Numbered from the stretch's first letter, positions 52,060 through 61,884 are shown. The stretch: DNA of 64,000 bases from Mediterraneibacter massiliensis (GCF_001487105.1 NZ_LN913001.1:2040372-2104371); one strand, 5' to 3'. Numbers and translations: made by a program. The notes: a model not told the origin generated them from the letters alone.

Positions 52060-54357
52060 TTAAATCAGTCCTTCCTCTTTAAACCGCTTAAACAAAATAT
52101 GCGGTGTCAGTGGAATCTCATTTACTGCAACGCCTGTGGCATTGAGCACTGCGTTGCGGATTGCCGGCGCGATAGAACAGGTAGGCGGTTCCCCCAGCGC
52201 TTTCGTTCCATACGCACTCGTCGGCTCATAATTTTCTATAAATTCTGCCCGCAGATCAGGATGATCCATAAATGTAGATAATTTATAATCCAGCAGATTA
52301 TTATTCAAAGGTCTGCCCGTTTTCTCATCATACAGAAGCCGTTCTGTCAATCCATAACCGATTCCCATACTCATCCCGCCATGTACCTGTGCCTCTGCAA
52401 GAGAGGGGTTGATCAATTTTCCACAGTCGTGTACATTCAAAATATCCACAACCTCCGCTCGGCAGGCTGGTATATCTACCTCTACTTCCGCAAATGTGCA
52501 CCCAAAGGAGTACGCATTATTTTTGATCTGGCAGCTGCTTTCTGCCGTCAGATGTCCGTTATTTGTCAGACTGTACAACTTCTCCATTGCCAGTTCTTCC
52601 ATTGTCATAAGCATCCTGCCATCTGTCGTACGGATGATATTTCCGTTTACGATATTCATATTCCCTTTGATCTGCCTTGTCATCTCACAGGCTGCATCCA
52701 GAATTTTATCTTTCAGAAGTTCTGCTGTCTGCCGGATGGAAAATCCTGCCATATATGTCTGTCTGGACGCATAAGCTCCAAGGCCAAAAGGCGTGATGTC
52801 CGTATCCTGCACTGTCATCACATGCACATTTTCAAATGGAACACCGAGCGTCTCTGCCGTCATCTGCGCAAACGCCGTATCTGCTCCCTGCCCGATTTCC
52901 GTCTCTCCAACCTGTACCTGGACAGAACCATCCTGATTCAGGATCATCCTGCATGCAGATGTTTCTAGTGAGATAGGCCACACACCTGTATTATACCAGA
53001 ACACTGCCATGCCCACTCCACGCCGTATATCGCCAATCTGATTTCTATATCTCGCTGCCTTTTCCTCATATTGAAAACTCTTGCTGCCTCTTTCCATACA
53101 TTCCCGAAAAGTATCATAGTAATTTACATTTTTTGAAAAACCGTCCTGAAAGCCTTTTGGCATAACGTTCTGAAAACGAAGCTGATAAGACGGGATGCCC
53201 ATTGCTTTTGCTACGTCCTCTGTGTGACTTTCCATGGCAAACATAGCCTGCGGAATCCCATATCCCCGCATAGCCCCTGCTACAGATTTATTCGTAAAAA
53301 CCGTGTACGAGTCGCCTTCTATATGCGGGCAGGGATACAGCTGCGGAAAACAATTCATACATTTTGCTCCGATACTGTGTCCGTGGGATGCATAGGCTCC
53401 CTGATCAGAAAAACATTCAATCTTCCGTGCAGCAAATGTTCCATCCTTTCGCACCCAGGAAATGATGTGTATTCTTATCGCATGTCTTACCCTGTTGCAG
53501 ACAAAAGTTTCCTCCCTGGATACGTCCAGCTTTACCAGCCTTCCTCCCACAACAGTACTTAAATATGCACAGAGAGGCTCGTATAAGATATCCTGCTTAT
53601 TGCCAAATCCCCCGCCGATATAAGGTTTAATGACCCGCACCTTTCCCCATGGCATGCCAAGCGCCTGCCCTACGACACGCCGGCAGATATGTGGGATCTG
53701 GGTGGATGAAACAACAACGACACGGCCCTGTTCCATGTAAGCATAACAGATAAAGTTCTCAATATGACAGTGCTGTACAGTCGGTGTCTGATACCATCCT
53801 TCTACTTTTGTAAGCCCCGGCTCTCTGCTTGCCTCCTCATAATTTCCATTCCGTATCGTCGTGTGCTTTAGGATATTATGGGGAAATGTTTTGTGTATCT
53901 GCGGGGCGTCCTCTCTCATAGCTTCCTGCACATCTAAAACAAACGGAAGCGTTTCATATTCCACTTTCAATGCCCGCACCGCCTGCGCCGCCGCCACTTC
54001 ATTTTCCGCGACCACCGCTGCTATGTCGTCTCCATAGAATCGTACGTGCTCTGTCAAAAGCAGCCGGTCCGCCACATCCTGATGCGCCGGATCCGTAGAC
54101 CAGGGGTGTCCCGCTGTAGGAAAATAATATTTTGGCACATCAAAGCAAGTAACGATCTTTACTACCCCTGGTATTTTCTCCGCTTCTTTTGTATCAATCG
54201 ATTTTACAATCCCATGCGCCACTGTAGAATGCAAAATTTTCGCCACATATGCTTCTTTTCCGCACAGATCGTCTGTATACTTGGCACGTCCGGTGACCTT
54301 TTCAAAAGCATCTACTCTTTTTACACTTTTCCCAACTACATGTTCGCCGTTCTCCAT
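52060..54357 (-). CDS. xdhA: xanthine dehydrogenase molybdenum-binding subunit
   Basis: 765 residues. Motifs: KRVDAFEKVTGRAKYTDDL at the start, IGGGFGNKQDI, GAMRGYGIPQAMFAMES, GETEIGQGADT and the catalytic-Glu region ALGEPPTCSIAPAIRNAV. This version has GEPP, unlike GEITSIP of the fused enzyme at 22329. It hydroxylates xanthine or hypoxanthine in relatives and is encoded right after guanine deaminase, which makes xanthine from guanine. Confidence 0.93.
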   Translation of the reverse strand: MENGEHVVGKSVKRVDAFEKVTGRAKYTDDLCGKEAYVAKILHSTVAHGIVKSIDTKEAEKIPGVVKIVTCFDVPKYYFPTAGHPWSTDPAHQDVADRLLLTEHVRFYGDDIAAVVAENEVAAAQAVRALKVEYETLPFVLDVQEAMREDAPQIHKTFPHNILKHTTIRNGNYEEASREPGLTKVEGWYQTPTVQHCHIENFICYAYMEQGRVVVVSSTQIPHICRRVVGQALGMPWGKVRVIKPYIGGGFGNKQDILYEPLCAYLSTVVGGRLVKLDVSREETFVCNRVRHAIRIHIISWVRKDGTFAARKIECFSDQGAYASHGHSIGAKCMNCFPQLYPCPHIEGDSYTVFTNKSVAGAMRGYGIPQAMFAMESHTEDVAKAMGIPSYQLRFQNVMPKGFQDGFSKNVNYYDTFRECMERGSKSFQYEEKAARYRNQIGDIRRGVGMAVFWYNTGVWPISLETSACRMILNQDGSVQVQVGETEIGQGADTAFAQMTAETLGVPFENVHVMTVQDTDITPFGLGAYASRQTYMAGFSIRQTAELLKDKILDAACEMTRQIKGNMNIVNGNIIRTTDGRMLMTMEELAMEKLYSLTNNGHLTAESSCQIKNNAYSFGCTFAEVEVDIPACRAEVVDILNVHDCGKLINPSLAEAQVHGGMSMGIGYGLTERLLYDEKTGRPLNNNLLDYKLSTFMDHPDLRAEFIENYEPTSAYGTKALGEPPTCSIAPAIRNAVLNATGVAVNEIPLTPHILFKRFKEEGLI

Positions 54358-54431
54358 CTTATCACCTCCGCAGAATTTTTTATAAATACTATATTTTTCT
54401 ATCGCTTCCTTCTATAAATCTATATTTTTCT

Positions 54432-55709
54432 TTACAAAATCTTTCTGCCATCTACATATTTGGCTGCGATCTCCCGATCATCGCCAAGATAGATCATGCG
54501 CTCCAGCCGTTTTTGTATATCCAGATACTGAGGGTGTTTTAACCGGCTGTCATCTAAGACGACCACGTCAAATGCATATCCCGGTTCAAAGCTGCCCACC
54601 TTTCCAAAAAACGCACCGCCGCCCTTTGTCGCCATATAAAAAACTTCTTCTGCTTTCAATGGCTGTAACCTTTCATCCTGTATCCTCCATCTTAACTTTG
54701 ACGCCTGGATCGCATGCGCCATAGCCATAAACAGATTTTCTGTAGCGCCTCCTGCCACATCGCTCCCAAGCCCTATGTGCAGACCTGCTTCTATAAATCT
54801 TCGCACAGGGGCAATCCCGGAAGATACATTCATATTAGATTCCGGACAATGAGCAATAAACACCTCATTTTCCTTCATCCTTTGTATCTCTTTTTCATCA
54901 CTGTATACACAGTGTGCCATTACTGTAGGAGCATCCATTCCAAACAGACCGAAACGGTCATATGCATCCCCATAAAATTCTGCCTGCGGACACAAGTCTT
55001 TCACCCAGTCTATTTCACTTATATTTTCCGACAAATGGGACTGTACAGGGAGATCGTACCGCATCTGGATCTTTTTCAGATCTTCCAGCAGTCCGTCCGT
55101 GCAGCTTGGGATAAATCTAGGCGTCAGGATAGGCTTTGTATGCTCATATTTTCTATGTGCCGCATCCTTGATCCATTCTATTGTCTCAGCGGCAGAATCC
55201 GCAGAGTCTTCCCGCAGATAATCTGGGCAGTTCCTGTCCATGTTGACCTTTCCCACCATCGTATCCAGCCCTGCTTCCTCCAGCATATCCATCAAAAGAA
55301 GAGTGGCTTCCCGATGTACCGTAGCAAAAATGCACGCTCTTGTTGTAGCACTCTTTTTTAAATTCTCCACGAATATCTCATATGCTTTTCCTGCATATGT
55401 AAGATCTTTATACTTTGCTTCTTCGGGAAATGTATTGACCTCCAGCCATTCTAAAAGTTCCATGTCCATCCCCAATCCCCGGAAAGTATACTGGGGCGCG
55501 TGTATGTGCAGATCCACAAGACCCGGGATCAAAAGTTTTCCTCTGTAGTCTTTAACAGGAACGGCTCCCAGCGAAAACGGAAGCGTCCGGTACACATCTT
55601 TGACTTTTCCATCCTCACAGACAAGATACCCGTTTTCTATGATCTCAAATTTTCCCGGCTCCTTTGTATAGATCACATTTCCCTGTAAAATAAAAATAGA
55701 TTCATTCAT
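54432..55709 (-). CDS. guaD: guanine deaminase
   Basis: 425 residues, amidohydrolase. Metal and substrate motifs: LVDLHIHAPQYTFRGLG near residue 65, PVQSHLSENISE, MAHCVYSDEKE and GLGSDVAGGATENLFMAM. It deaminates guanine to xanthine, which xdhABC can oxidise. AAAAGGAGTG lies about 12 nt before the ATG. A guanine-type riboswitch precedes it. Confidence 0.93.
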   Translation of the reverse strand: MNESIFILQGNVIYTKEPGKFEIIENGYLVCEDGKVKDVYRTLPFSLGAVPVKDYRGKLLIPGLVDLHIHAPQYTFRGLGMDMELLEWLEVNTFPEEAKYKDLTYAGKAYEIFVENLKKSATTRACIFATVHREATLLLMDMLEEAGLDTMVGKVNMDRNCPDYLREDSADSAAETIEWIKDAAHRKYEHTKPILTPRFIPSCTDGLLEDLKKIQMRYDLPVQSHLSENISEIDWVKDLCPQAEFYGDAYDRFGLFGMDAPTVMAHCVYSDEKEIQRMKENEVFIAHCPESNMNVSSGIAPVRRFIEAGLHIGLGSDVAGGATENLFMAMAHAIQASKLRWRIQDERLQPLKAEEVFYMATKGGGAFFGKVGSFEPGYAFDVVVLDDSRLKHPQYLDIQKRLERMIYLGDDREIAAKYVDGRKIL

Positions 55710-55769
55710 CTGTAAAACACTCCTTTTCCATACATTCTATAAGAAGACAGCAAATCTAATGTTCCTGCT

Positions 55770-55838
55770 TCTACTTATAGTCAGTTGTTATGGCAACTGG
55801 TAGAGACGTTCAACCGATTATGAACCTATATAAGCACG
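55770..55838 (-). ncRNA. purine (guanine-type) riboswitch of the guaD-xdhABC operon
   Basis: On the minus strand the aptamer reads CTTATATAGGTTCATAATC, GGTTGAACGTCTCTACC, AGTTGCCATAACAACTGAC and TATAAG. P2 is GTTCA/TGAAC with loop TAATCGGT, P3 CAGTTG/CAACTG with loop CCATAA. The closing GACTAT carries C at the specificity position (U in adenine riboswitches), so guanine, hypoxanthine or a related purine is expected. The 3' side of P1 can also pair with CTTCTTAT downstream, but no T tract follows, so the switch may act on translation or elongation. The direction of control cannot be read here. Confidence 0.88.
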
Positions 55839-55857
55839 TATTCTTTTTACTATCCTA

Positions 55858-56880
55858 TCATTTTTTTATCCCGACGTCAACCAATTCTAACATCACCTCG
55901 ATCACACCGCCGCAGACCATACCTTCATCCTCTGCTTCTTCTGCCGTCATGTCCACCTGGCAGATCTGAAATGCTGCCGTTTCAGCGCGCATCATGCAAA
56001 GTGCTTTCTGTATGATCTTACTCTCCGCACAACCTCCGCCGATTGTTCCCACGGTCGAGCCCTCCTCATAAATGAGCATTTTTGTTCCCACACTTCTGGG
56101 CGCTGAACCTTTCCGTGAGATGATCGTCGCAAGTACTTTTTTCTGTTCCTTTCCTTTCTCACCCGGAATTTCCTTTCCCGGTCTGTCTCGTCCCAAAAGG
56201 CTATCCAGTATTTCCTTAGAATAACCCATACCGCTTTTCTTCTCATTTTTTATCTGGATGATCTCGGCAAAGATGGAGACAGCGATCTCTTCCGGTGTCT
56301 CCGCGCCGATGTCTAAACCGATCGGTGTGTGCACGTTCTGAAGCACATTCCTCTTATATCCTTTTGCTTCCAACTGCTTCTTTACGATATCTGTCCTTCT
56401 TTTGCTTCCCATCATCCCGACATAAGCTCTTTTTTTCTGCAAAACAGCCTCCAGACACAATGTATCATACCGATGTCCCCTTGTGACGATCACAAACCAG
56501 GTATCCCCATTGCCGGAAATTTTAGAAAGCCCGTCTTCAAAAGCCTCACAATATACCTGATCTGCTCCTGCCTGTCTTGCATTGTCTGCAAAGCGGGGAC
56601 GGTCTTCTAAAACTGTCACCGTAAATCCCAACATTTTCCCTATCTGTATGACCGGGATAGATACATGTCCCCCGCCGCAGATGACCAGCCTGGGCATACG
56701 GCCTACACGCTCTTGAAAAACCTTTTCTGCTCTTTTTGCAGGAGCTCTTTGTCCACATTCTTTTTCTGCTGTCAGCAGATACTTTGCCCCTGCTTCCGGC
56801 CCTTCCAATACCGTCTCCACCCAGATGTCACCGGCAAAATCTGCCAGCATCTCATCCAATTTTCCATAAAAATCAGCCAC
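55858..56880 (-). CDS. XdhC/CoxI-type molybdenum hydroxylase maturation protein, permuted domains
   Basis: 340 residues. Residues ~62-205 are the Rossmann XdhC_C domain (LVICGGGHVSIPVIQIGKML, GMMGSKRRTDIVKKQL, IGLDIGAETPEEIAVSIFAE). Residues ~240-335 are the XdhC/CoxI domain (VLATIISRKGSAPRSVGTKM, GTIGGGCAESKI). Classical XdhC has these in the reverse order. XdhC proteins carry and sulfurate the molybdenum cofactor before insertion; here it serves xdhABC, the fused enzyme, or both. It is the gene just before the riboswitch. Confidence 0.85.
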   Translation of the reverse strand: MADFYGKLDEMLADFAGDIWVETVLEGPEAGAKYLLTAEKECGQRAPAKRAEKVFQERVGRMPRLVICGGGHVSIPVIQIGKMLGFTVTVLEDRPRFADNARQAGADQVYCEAFEDGLSKISGNGDTWFVIVTRGHRYDTLCLEAVLQKKRAYVGMMGSKRRTDIVKKQLEAKGYKRNVLQNVHTPIGLDIGAETPEEIAVSIFAEIIQIKNEKKSGMGYSKEILDSLLGRDRPGKEIPGEKGKEQKKVLATIISRKGSAPRSVGTKMLIYEEGSTVGTIGGGCAESKIIQKALCMMRAETAAFQICQVDMTAEEAEDEGMVCGGVIEVMLELVDVGIKK

Positions 56881-56886
56881 GTTTCT

Positions 56887-57915
56887 CTATACTCCTTTTC
56901 CAAAGCCACAATTGGGAAAGGTACACGTCGGACAGTTTAAGCATAATCCGCCTTCTCCCAACCTATAAAAATCTTCCGCACACAGCCGCTCACCTGCCGC
57001 AAGCCTCGGCAGGACCAGATCAAAGATCGTCCGTTTGGCGTACATGACACATCCAGGCAGCCCTACGATCGGGATGTCTCCCGCATAGGCAAGCATGAAC
57101 ATTGCTCCCGGCAGTACAGGCGCGCCATAGGTGATCACCTCGTCCGCCGCGTTTCGGATAGAAAGCGGTGTCCTATCGTCCGGATCTACACTCATGCCGC
57201 CTGTACAGACAACCATTTGGGCGCCTTGTTCTATAAAGGAACGTATCGCCCCTGTCACCATCTGCGCATCGTCATTGCAGAGTGTATCTCCCATGACTTC
57301 CATCCCTATCTCTTCCAATTTTTGTTTCACTACAGGGGTAAACTTATCTTGGATACGTCCATAGTAGACTTCACTTCCCGTGGTAACAATCCCTGCCTTC
57401 ATTTTATGAAAAGGAAGCAGACAAAACAGCGGTCTGTCTCCGCCTATCGCCTCTGCCTGCCGCATCTTTTCCTCTTCGATCACAAGGGGAACGACTCGCA
57501 TGCCTGCTATCTTATCGCCCTTTTTGACCGGAAAATCTCCGTGTCTTGAAGCAATGACGATCTGCCCCATAGCATTGATCGCCTGTAATTTCTTCCTGTC
57601 TATTTTCAGAAGTCCGTCACACTGCGCATACAATTCGATCTTTCCTTCTTTTACTTCCGAGGCATGCATATGCTCTCCCTGACAAATCTCGCATAAGATC
57701 TGTGCCGCCTCGTTTTCATGGAGCATACCTTCCTCTTTTTCCCACACATAGAGATTCTCTTTTCCCACGGAAAGTAAGACTGGAATATCCTCCTCCGTTA
57801 CCACATGTCCCTTTCTAAAGACTGCCTCCTTCACCACTCCTGGGATGATCTGCGTAATATCATGGCAAAGCACACAGCCTACAGCATTCTGTGTTTTTAT
57901 TAATTTCATCTCCAA
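56887..57915 (-). CDS. MoeA/MoaB-like molybdopterin-binding protein
   Basis: 342 residues. Molybdopterin-binding domain ~180-310 (KAGIVTTGSEVYYGRIQDKF, VVCTGGMSVDPDDRTPLSIR, IVGLPGCVMYAKRTIFDLVL). An N-terminal region resembles the MoeA-like family of molybdenum hydroxylase clusters. The C-terminus ends with CLNCPTCTFPNCGFGKG, four close cysteines that could bind metal. It probably handles the cofactor for the neighbouring dehydrogenase. It lies 6 bp before the XdhC-type gene. Confidence 0.87.
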   Translation of the reverse strand: MEMKLIKTQNAVGCVLCHDITQIIPGVVKEAVFRKGHVVTEEDIPVLLSVGKENLYVWEKEEGMLHENEAAQILCEICQGEHMHASEVKEGKIELYAQCDGLLKIDRKKLQAINAMGQIVIASRHGDFPVKKGDKIAGMRVVPLVIEEEKMRQAEAIGGDRPLFCLLPFHKMKAGIVTTGSEVYYGRIQDKFTPVVKQKLEEIGMEVMGDTLCNDDAQMVTGAIRSFIEQGAQMVVCTGGMSVDPDDRTPLSIRNAADEVITYGAPVLPGAMFMLAYAGDIPIVGLPGCVMYAKRTIFDLVLPRLAAGERLCAEDFYRLGEGGLCLNCPTCTFPNCGFGKGV

Positions 57916-57958
57916 ACGCCCCTTTCTATACGATCGCTTTCTGTCTGGAATCTGCCCT

Positions 57959-59881
57959 TTACAGCCCCTTATACAGCTCTTTTATCTCCTGCAGCCAGAC
58001 TTCTGCACTGGCATCACTAGGCATCCTTAAATCTCCCCGTGGAGACAATGCCACTGTTCCGATCTTCGGTCCGTCCGGCAGGCAAGATCGCTTAAACTGC
58101 TGCGAAAAGAAACGTCTTACAAAGGTCTCCAGCCATTTCAAGATAATTTCTTTCTCATAGATATCTTCAAACGTATACACTGCAAGACGGAATATTTTCG
58201 CAGGATTATAGCCAAAACGGAGCATATAATACAAAAAGAAATCATGCAGTTCATATGGCCCTACCAAGTCCTCTGTCCGCTGTGCGATGTCTCCCTCCTT
58301 CGGAGGAAGAAGTTCAGGGCTGACCGGCGTATCCAACACATCATAGAGCACATCTTTTAATTCTTTGTCTTCTGTCTCATCCGCAGCATACTGCACAAGA
58401 TAACGCACTAATGTTTTCGGAACAGAGGCATTGACTCCGTACATAGACATATGATCTCCGTTGTAAGTTGCCCATCCCAACGCCAGTTCCGACATATCTC
58501 CGGTTCCAATGACCATGCCTCCCATCCGATTGGCAATATCCATCAGCACCTGAGTCCGCTCCCGTGCCTGCGCGTTTTCGTACGTAACGCTGTGCTCGTT
58601 TTCGCTCTGCCCAATGTCTCTAAAATGCACTCTGACCGCTTCTGCGATCGGCACTTCCTGAAGTGTCGCTCCTACTTTACATGCCATATGGCAAGCATTC
58701 TGATACGTCCGATCCGTCGTTCCAAAACACGGCATGGTCACGGCAATGATCTCCTTTTTATCCCGGTTCAGCATATCAAACGCACGGGCTGTCACCAGCA
58801 GTGCAAGGGTAGAATCCAAACCGCCGGAGATCCCGACGACGGCTGCTTTCGCTTTCGTATGTGCAAGGCGCTTTTTCAGGCCTAACGCCTGCATCTCCAA
58901 GATTTCTTCACAGCGGATCCGACGCGTCTGTTCATCAGAAGGCACGAATGGCTTAGAAGGAAATTTTCTTGTAAGTTCGGTCCGTTCCATTTCTACATGA
59001 AATGGTATCCGCATAAGACGCCTTTCTTCTGCCACTTGAAAAGTCGTATTTTTTCTGCGTTCTGAAAGCAGCCTTTTTACGTCTATCTCTGTATAAATGA
59101 TTTCATTTTTAAATCGCCTTGCCTCTGCAAGCACCGTACCATTTTCCGCGATCATATTATGCCCGCCGAATACCACATCCGTTGTAGATTCACCCTCCCC
59201 TGCATTCGCATACACATATCCTGCGAGCAGCCGGGCAGACTGTCCTTTGATCAAATCTCTTCTGTACATATCTTTTCCAACAGTCTCATCACTGGCAGAA
59301 CAGTTGACCAGGATCACAGCGCCTTCTCTCGCCGCCTGTATGCTAGGCGGAATTGCAGACCAGACATCCTCACAGATTTCCGCGGAAACCAGCAGATGTT
59401 CGTCCGTATCTGCCTGAAACAGAAGCTGCGGCCCAAAAGGAATCTGCTGTCCCTCAAACAGAATCTCCCTTGCTCTTTCAGGTCCTGGCGTAAACTGACG
59501 CATTTCATAAAACTCTCCATAATTTGGCAAAAAGGTTTTCGTCGTCAGTCCCAGGATCTTTCCTCTGTTTAACGCTGCCGCTACATTGTATAATTTTTCT
59601 TCTACATAGAGCGGCACACCAACAAAGATTAAACCGTCTTTGTCTTTTGTAAATTCCGCTATCTCAAGCAAGGCTTCCTTCGCCTTTTCTAAAAGTATAT
59701 CCTGTGAAAACAGATCTCCGCATGTATACCCTGTTACGCATAATTCCGGAAACACAATGATCTTGGCATGTTCTGCCGCCGCTGTCTCGATCGCCTCACA
59801 TATTTTTTTCGTATTGTATGCGACATCTGCTACTCTGATATCCGGTGTCGCCGCCGCTGCTTTTACAAATCCGTCTTTCAT
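57959..59881 (-). CDS. nadE: glutamine-dependent NAD(+) synthase
   Basis: 640 residues. N-terminal nitrilase-type glutaminase ~1-280 (IIVFPELCVTGYTCGDLF, catalytic Cys in VILVNCSASDETVGK) and C-terminal ATP-pyrophosphatase synthetase with VVGISGGLDSTLALLV. It converts nicotinate adenine dinucleotide to NAD+. It lies in a minus-strand run with hslO and a methyltransferase; the last step of NAD supply may help the dehydrogenases encoded next to it, but it is probably a housekeeping neighbour. Confidence 0.95.
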   Translation of the reverse strand: MKDGFVKAAAATPDIRVADVAYNTKKICEAIETAAAEHAKIIVFPELCVTGYTCGDLFSQDILLEKAKEALLEIAEFTKDKDGLIFVGVPLYVEEKLYNVAAALNRGKILGLTTKTFLPNYGEFYEMRQFTPGPERAREILFEGQQIPFGPQLLFQADTDEHLLVSAEICEDVWSAIPPSIQAAREGAVILVNCSASDETVGKDMYRRDLIKGQSARLLAGYVYANAGEGESTTDVVFGGHNMIAENGTVLAEARRFKNEIIYTEIDVKRLLSERRKNTTFQVAEERRLMRIPFHVEMERTELTRKFPSKPFVPSDEQTRRIRCEEILEMQALGLKKRLAHTKAKAAVVGISGGLDSTLALLVTARAFDMLNRDKKEIIAVTMPCFGTTDRTYQNACHMACKVGATLQEVPIAEAVRVHFRDIGQSENEHSVTYENAQARERTQVLMDIANRMGGMVIGTGDMSELALGWATYNGDHMSMYGVNASVPKTLVRYLVQYAADETEDKELKDVLYDVLDTPVSPELLPPKEGDIAQRTEDLVGPYELHDFFLYYMLRFGYNPAKIFRLAVYTFEDIYEKEIILKWLETFVRRFFSQQFKRSCLPDGPKIGTVALSPRGDLRMPSDASAEVWLQEIKELYKGL

Positions 59882-59892
59882 CTTTTTCCCAC

Positions 59893-60768
59893 CTATCTGC
59901 TTTTCTTTAACAACTCTTTCAATTCTTCTACGGTGTATGCATATGCTGTATTACAGAAATGACATTTTACTTCGATTTCTTTTCCTTCCTCTATCATAGA
60001 CTGGATTTCTTTTCGCCCAATACTGATGATTGCTTTCTCTATGCGCTGTTTGGAACAGTTGCAGTAAAACTGTGCCGGAAGGGTATCTGTCACTTCTACA
60101 TCCAGTCCGTCTAATACTTGCTCCAACATTTCCTGCGGTGTATGTCCATTGTCAAGCATGGCCGTCACTGAGTCAATTTTCTGGATATTCTGTTCCAGTT
60201 TATCCAACACGCTATCCTCGATAAACGGCATGACCTGTACGATAAATCCTCCTGCGCACCGCACCGTATTGTCCTTCTCCATCAAAACACCCAGTCCCAC
60301 AGAAGAGGGCACCTGTTCGGAAGTCGCAAAATAATAGGTCAGGTCTTCTGCGATCTCCCCGGTCTGCAAAATTGTCTGTCCTGCATAAGGCTCTTTTAAA
60401 CCCATATCCTTTATCACGTTTAAGAAGCCTGCACCAAGGGCTCCGCCCACATCCAGCTTTCCATTTTTAGGCGGCAGCAGCACTTCTGGGTTGACTACAT
60501 ATCCCTTTGCTCTTCCCTGGCTGTCCGCCGTCACTGTCATTCCTCCGATCGGACCGGAACACTTGATCTGCAGCGTCAGCATATCTGTCTCATTTTTCAT
60601 CATACTTCCCATCATCACACCGCCGGTCAGCAGGCGGCCCAAAGCGGCTGTGGCGACAGGGCTCGTCCCGTGTCTTCTCCTTGCTTCTTCCACCATCTCT
60701 GTGGTTGAAGCGGCAAATGCACGGATCTGTGTATGTGCCGCTGTTGCTCTTACAATATAATCTTTCAT
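59893..60768 (-). CDS. hslO: Hsp33 redox-activated chaperone
   Basis: 291 residues from the ATG at 60768, which has AAGGAAGG 10 nt upstream; the frame extends further but overlaps the methyltransferase stop. Signature GRLLTGGVMMGSMMKNE, GGALGAGFLNVIKDMG and, at the C-terminus, the redox switch CNC and CHFC that bind zinc when reduced. It protects proteins during oxidative stress. Confidence 0.94.
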   Translation of the reverse strand: MKDYIVRATAAHTQIRAFAASTTEMVEEARRRHGTSPVATAALGRLLTGGVMMGSMMKNETDMLTLQIKCSGPIGGMTVTADSQGRAKGYVVNPEVLLPPKNGKLDVGGALGAGFLNVIKDMGLKEPYAGQTILQTGEIAEDLTYYFATSEQVPSSVGLGVLMEKDNTVRCAGGFIVQVMPFIEDSVLDKLEQNIQKIDSVTAMLDNGHTPQEMLEQVLDGLDVEVTDTLPAQFYCNCSKQRIEKAIISIGRKEIQSMIEEGKEIEVKCHFCNTAYAYTVEELKELLKKSR

Positions 60769-60772
60769 CTGT

Positions 60773-61546
60773 CTATATCCTTCCTTTTTCTTTTCCATGC
60801 TCTCTGGCAATGACATAGAGACGTTCACTCTCCTGTGCAGGCGGTTTCCTCGTAAATGCGTCATACGCCGCCACAAACTCCATTCCTGCACGTTCTATGA
60901 AATGCTTTATTTCCTCTAAAGTATACGCCTTCTGGTAGTGTATTTCCTTATATTTTCTGTACAAATCTTTTTCCTCTGTACAGCGGATGAAAAGACTCAG
61001 ATCATACTCATTGATCTTCTCTTCCTCATAATAATAATTGTCCCATATGAAACTGCATTCTTCCCGGTTCTCTGCAATTGTCCTGTCTCCTAGGATTTCT
61101 TTATACTTATACTCTGTATTCAGATCAAAGATAAAAACACCTCCGGGATCCAAATAATTGTTCACCAGAGAAAACACCCGTTTAAGATCCTCCGCTTCTG
61201 TAATATAATTTATGGAATCGCAGATACTGACGACCGCGCGCACAGTTCCATAAAGTTCGAATTCTCTCATGTCCTGCAGCAGATAAAGAATATCCTGTCC
61301 GGACTTTTCTTTCTTTTCCATAGCCAGTTCCAACATTTCCTCTGCGTTGTCCACGCCGATCATATCGTATCCGTATCCGGCGAGGATCTCCGTCATGGTG
61401 CCCGTGCCGCATCCTAAGTCCAGCACCAGACCATCTGCAGCGCCATATTCTGATAAAAGCCCGCGCAGATACACGCCCCATTCTTCATAGGGTACGTTAT
61501 CCATAAAAGCATCATAAACCGATGCAAAACTTGTATATGTTTCCAC
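60773..61546 (-). CDS. class I SAM-dependent methyltransferase
   Basis: 257 residues. SAM-binding motif LVLDLGCGTGTMTEILAGYG near residue 40, then MIGVDNAEEMLELA and VVSICDSINYI. The substrate is unknown. Its stop is 5 bp before the hslO start, so they form an operon. Confidence 0.85.
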   Translation of the reverse strand: METYTSFASVYDAFMDNVPYEEWGVYLRGLLSEYGAADGLVLDLGCGTGTMTEILAGYGYDMIGVDNAEEMLELAMEKKEKSGQDILYLLQDMREFELYGTVRAVVSICDSINYITEAEDLKRVFSLVNNYLDPGGVFIFDLNTEYKYKEILGDRTIAENREECSFIWDNYYYEEEKINEYDLSLFIRCTEEKDLYRKYKEIHYQKAYTLEEIKHFIERAGMEFVAAYDAFTRKPPAQESERLYVIAREHGKEKGRI

Positions 61547-61665
61547 TTATATCCCTCTTTTATCTTTTCTTTCCCCAGCTTTATATCCTCTGCCGGATAT
61601 TGTGCCTTCTGGCTATTATAACATAGACTCTCCCGGCAGTACAACGAATTAAAATCATTTTTTCC

Positions 61666-61694
61666 TTGACACCTTTCTTCTTTCGCACTACAAT
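61666..61694 (+). promoter_or_regulatory. promoter of the M-box mgtE transcript
   Basis: Consensus TTGACA (61666-61671), 17 nt, TACAAT (61689-61694), about 25 nt before the aptamer. Confidence 0.8.
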
Positions 61695-61717
61695 GATTAG
61701 GTAGAAATTGAATAGAT

Positions 61718-61876
61718 ATTTCGGTAGGTGAGGTTACCACAGGGATTGGGTTGATTCCTTAAGATTGCTGCCGCAGGATTGTGGAGACACAATGAGCTGG
61801 TTAGCAGGCTATGTCGTGAAGGCATAACCTAATGCAATTATTATGCCCTGTGATACTAAAGCTTGAACGGTAAGAA
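61718..61876 (+). ncRNA. M-box (ykoK) magnesium riboswitch
   Basis: Core landmarks in order: TCGGTAGGTGAGGTTACCAC, GATTGCTGCCGCAGGATTG, GGTTAGCAGGCTATG, TATTATGCCCTGTGATACT and AAAGCTTGAACGG. It is placed between a promoter and a terminator ahead of a magnesium transporter. In other bacteria bound magnesium favours the terminator. Confidence 0.92.
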
Positions 61877-61884
61877 GAACATAG

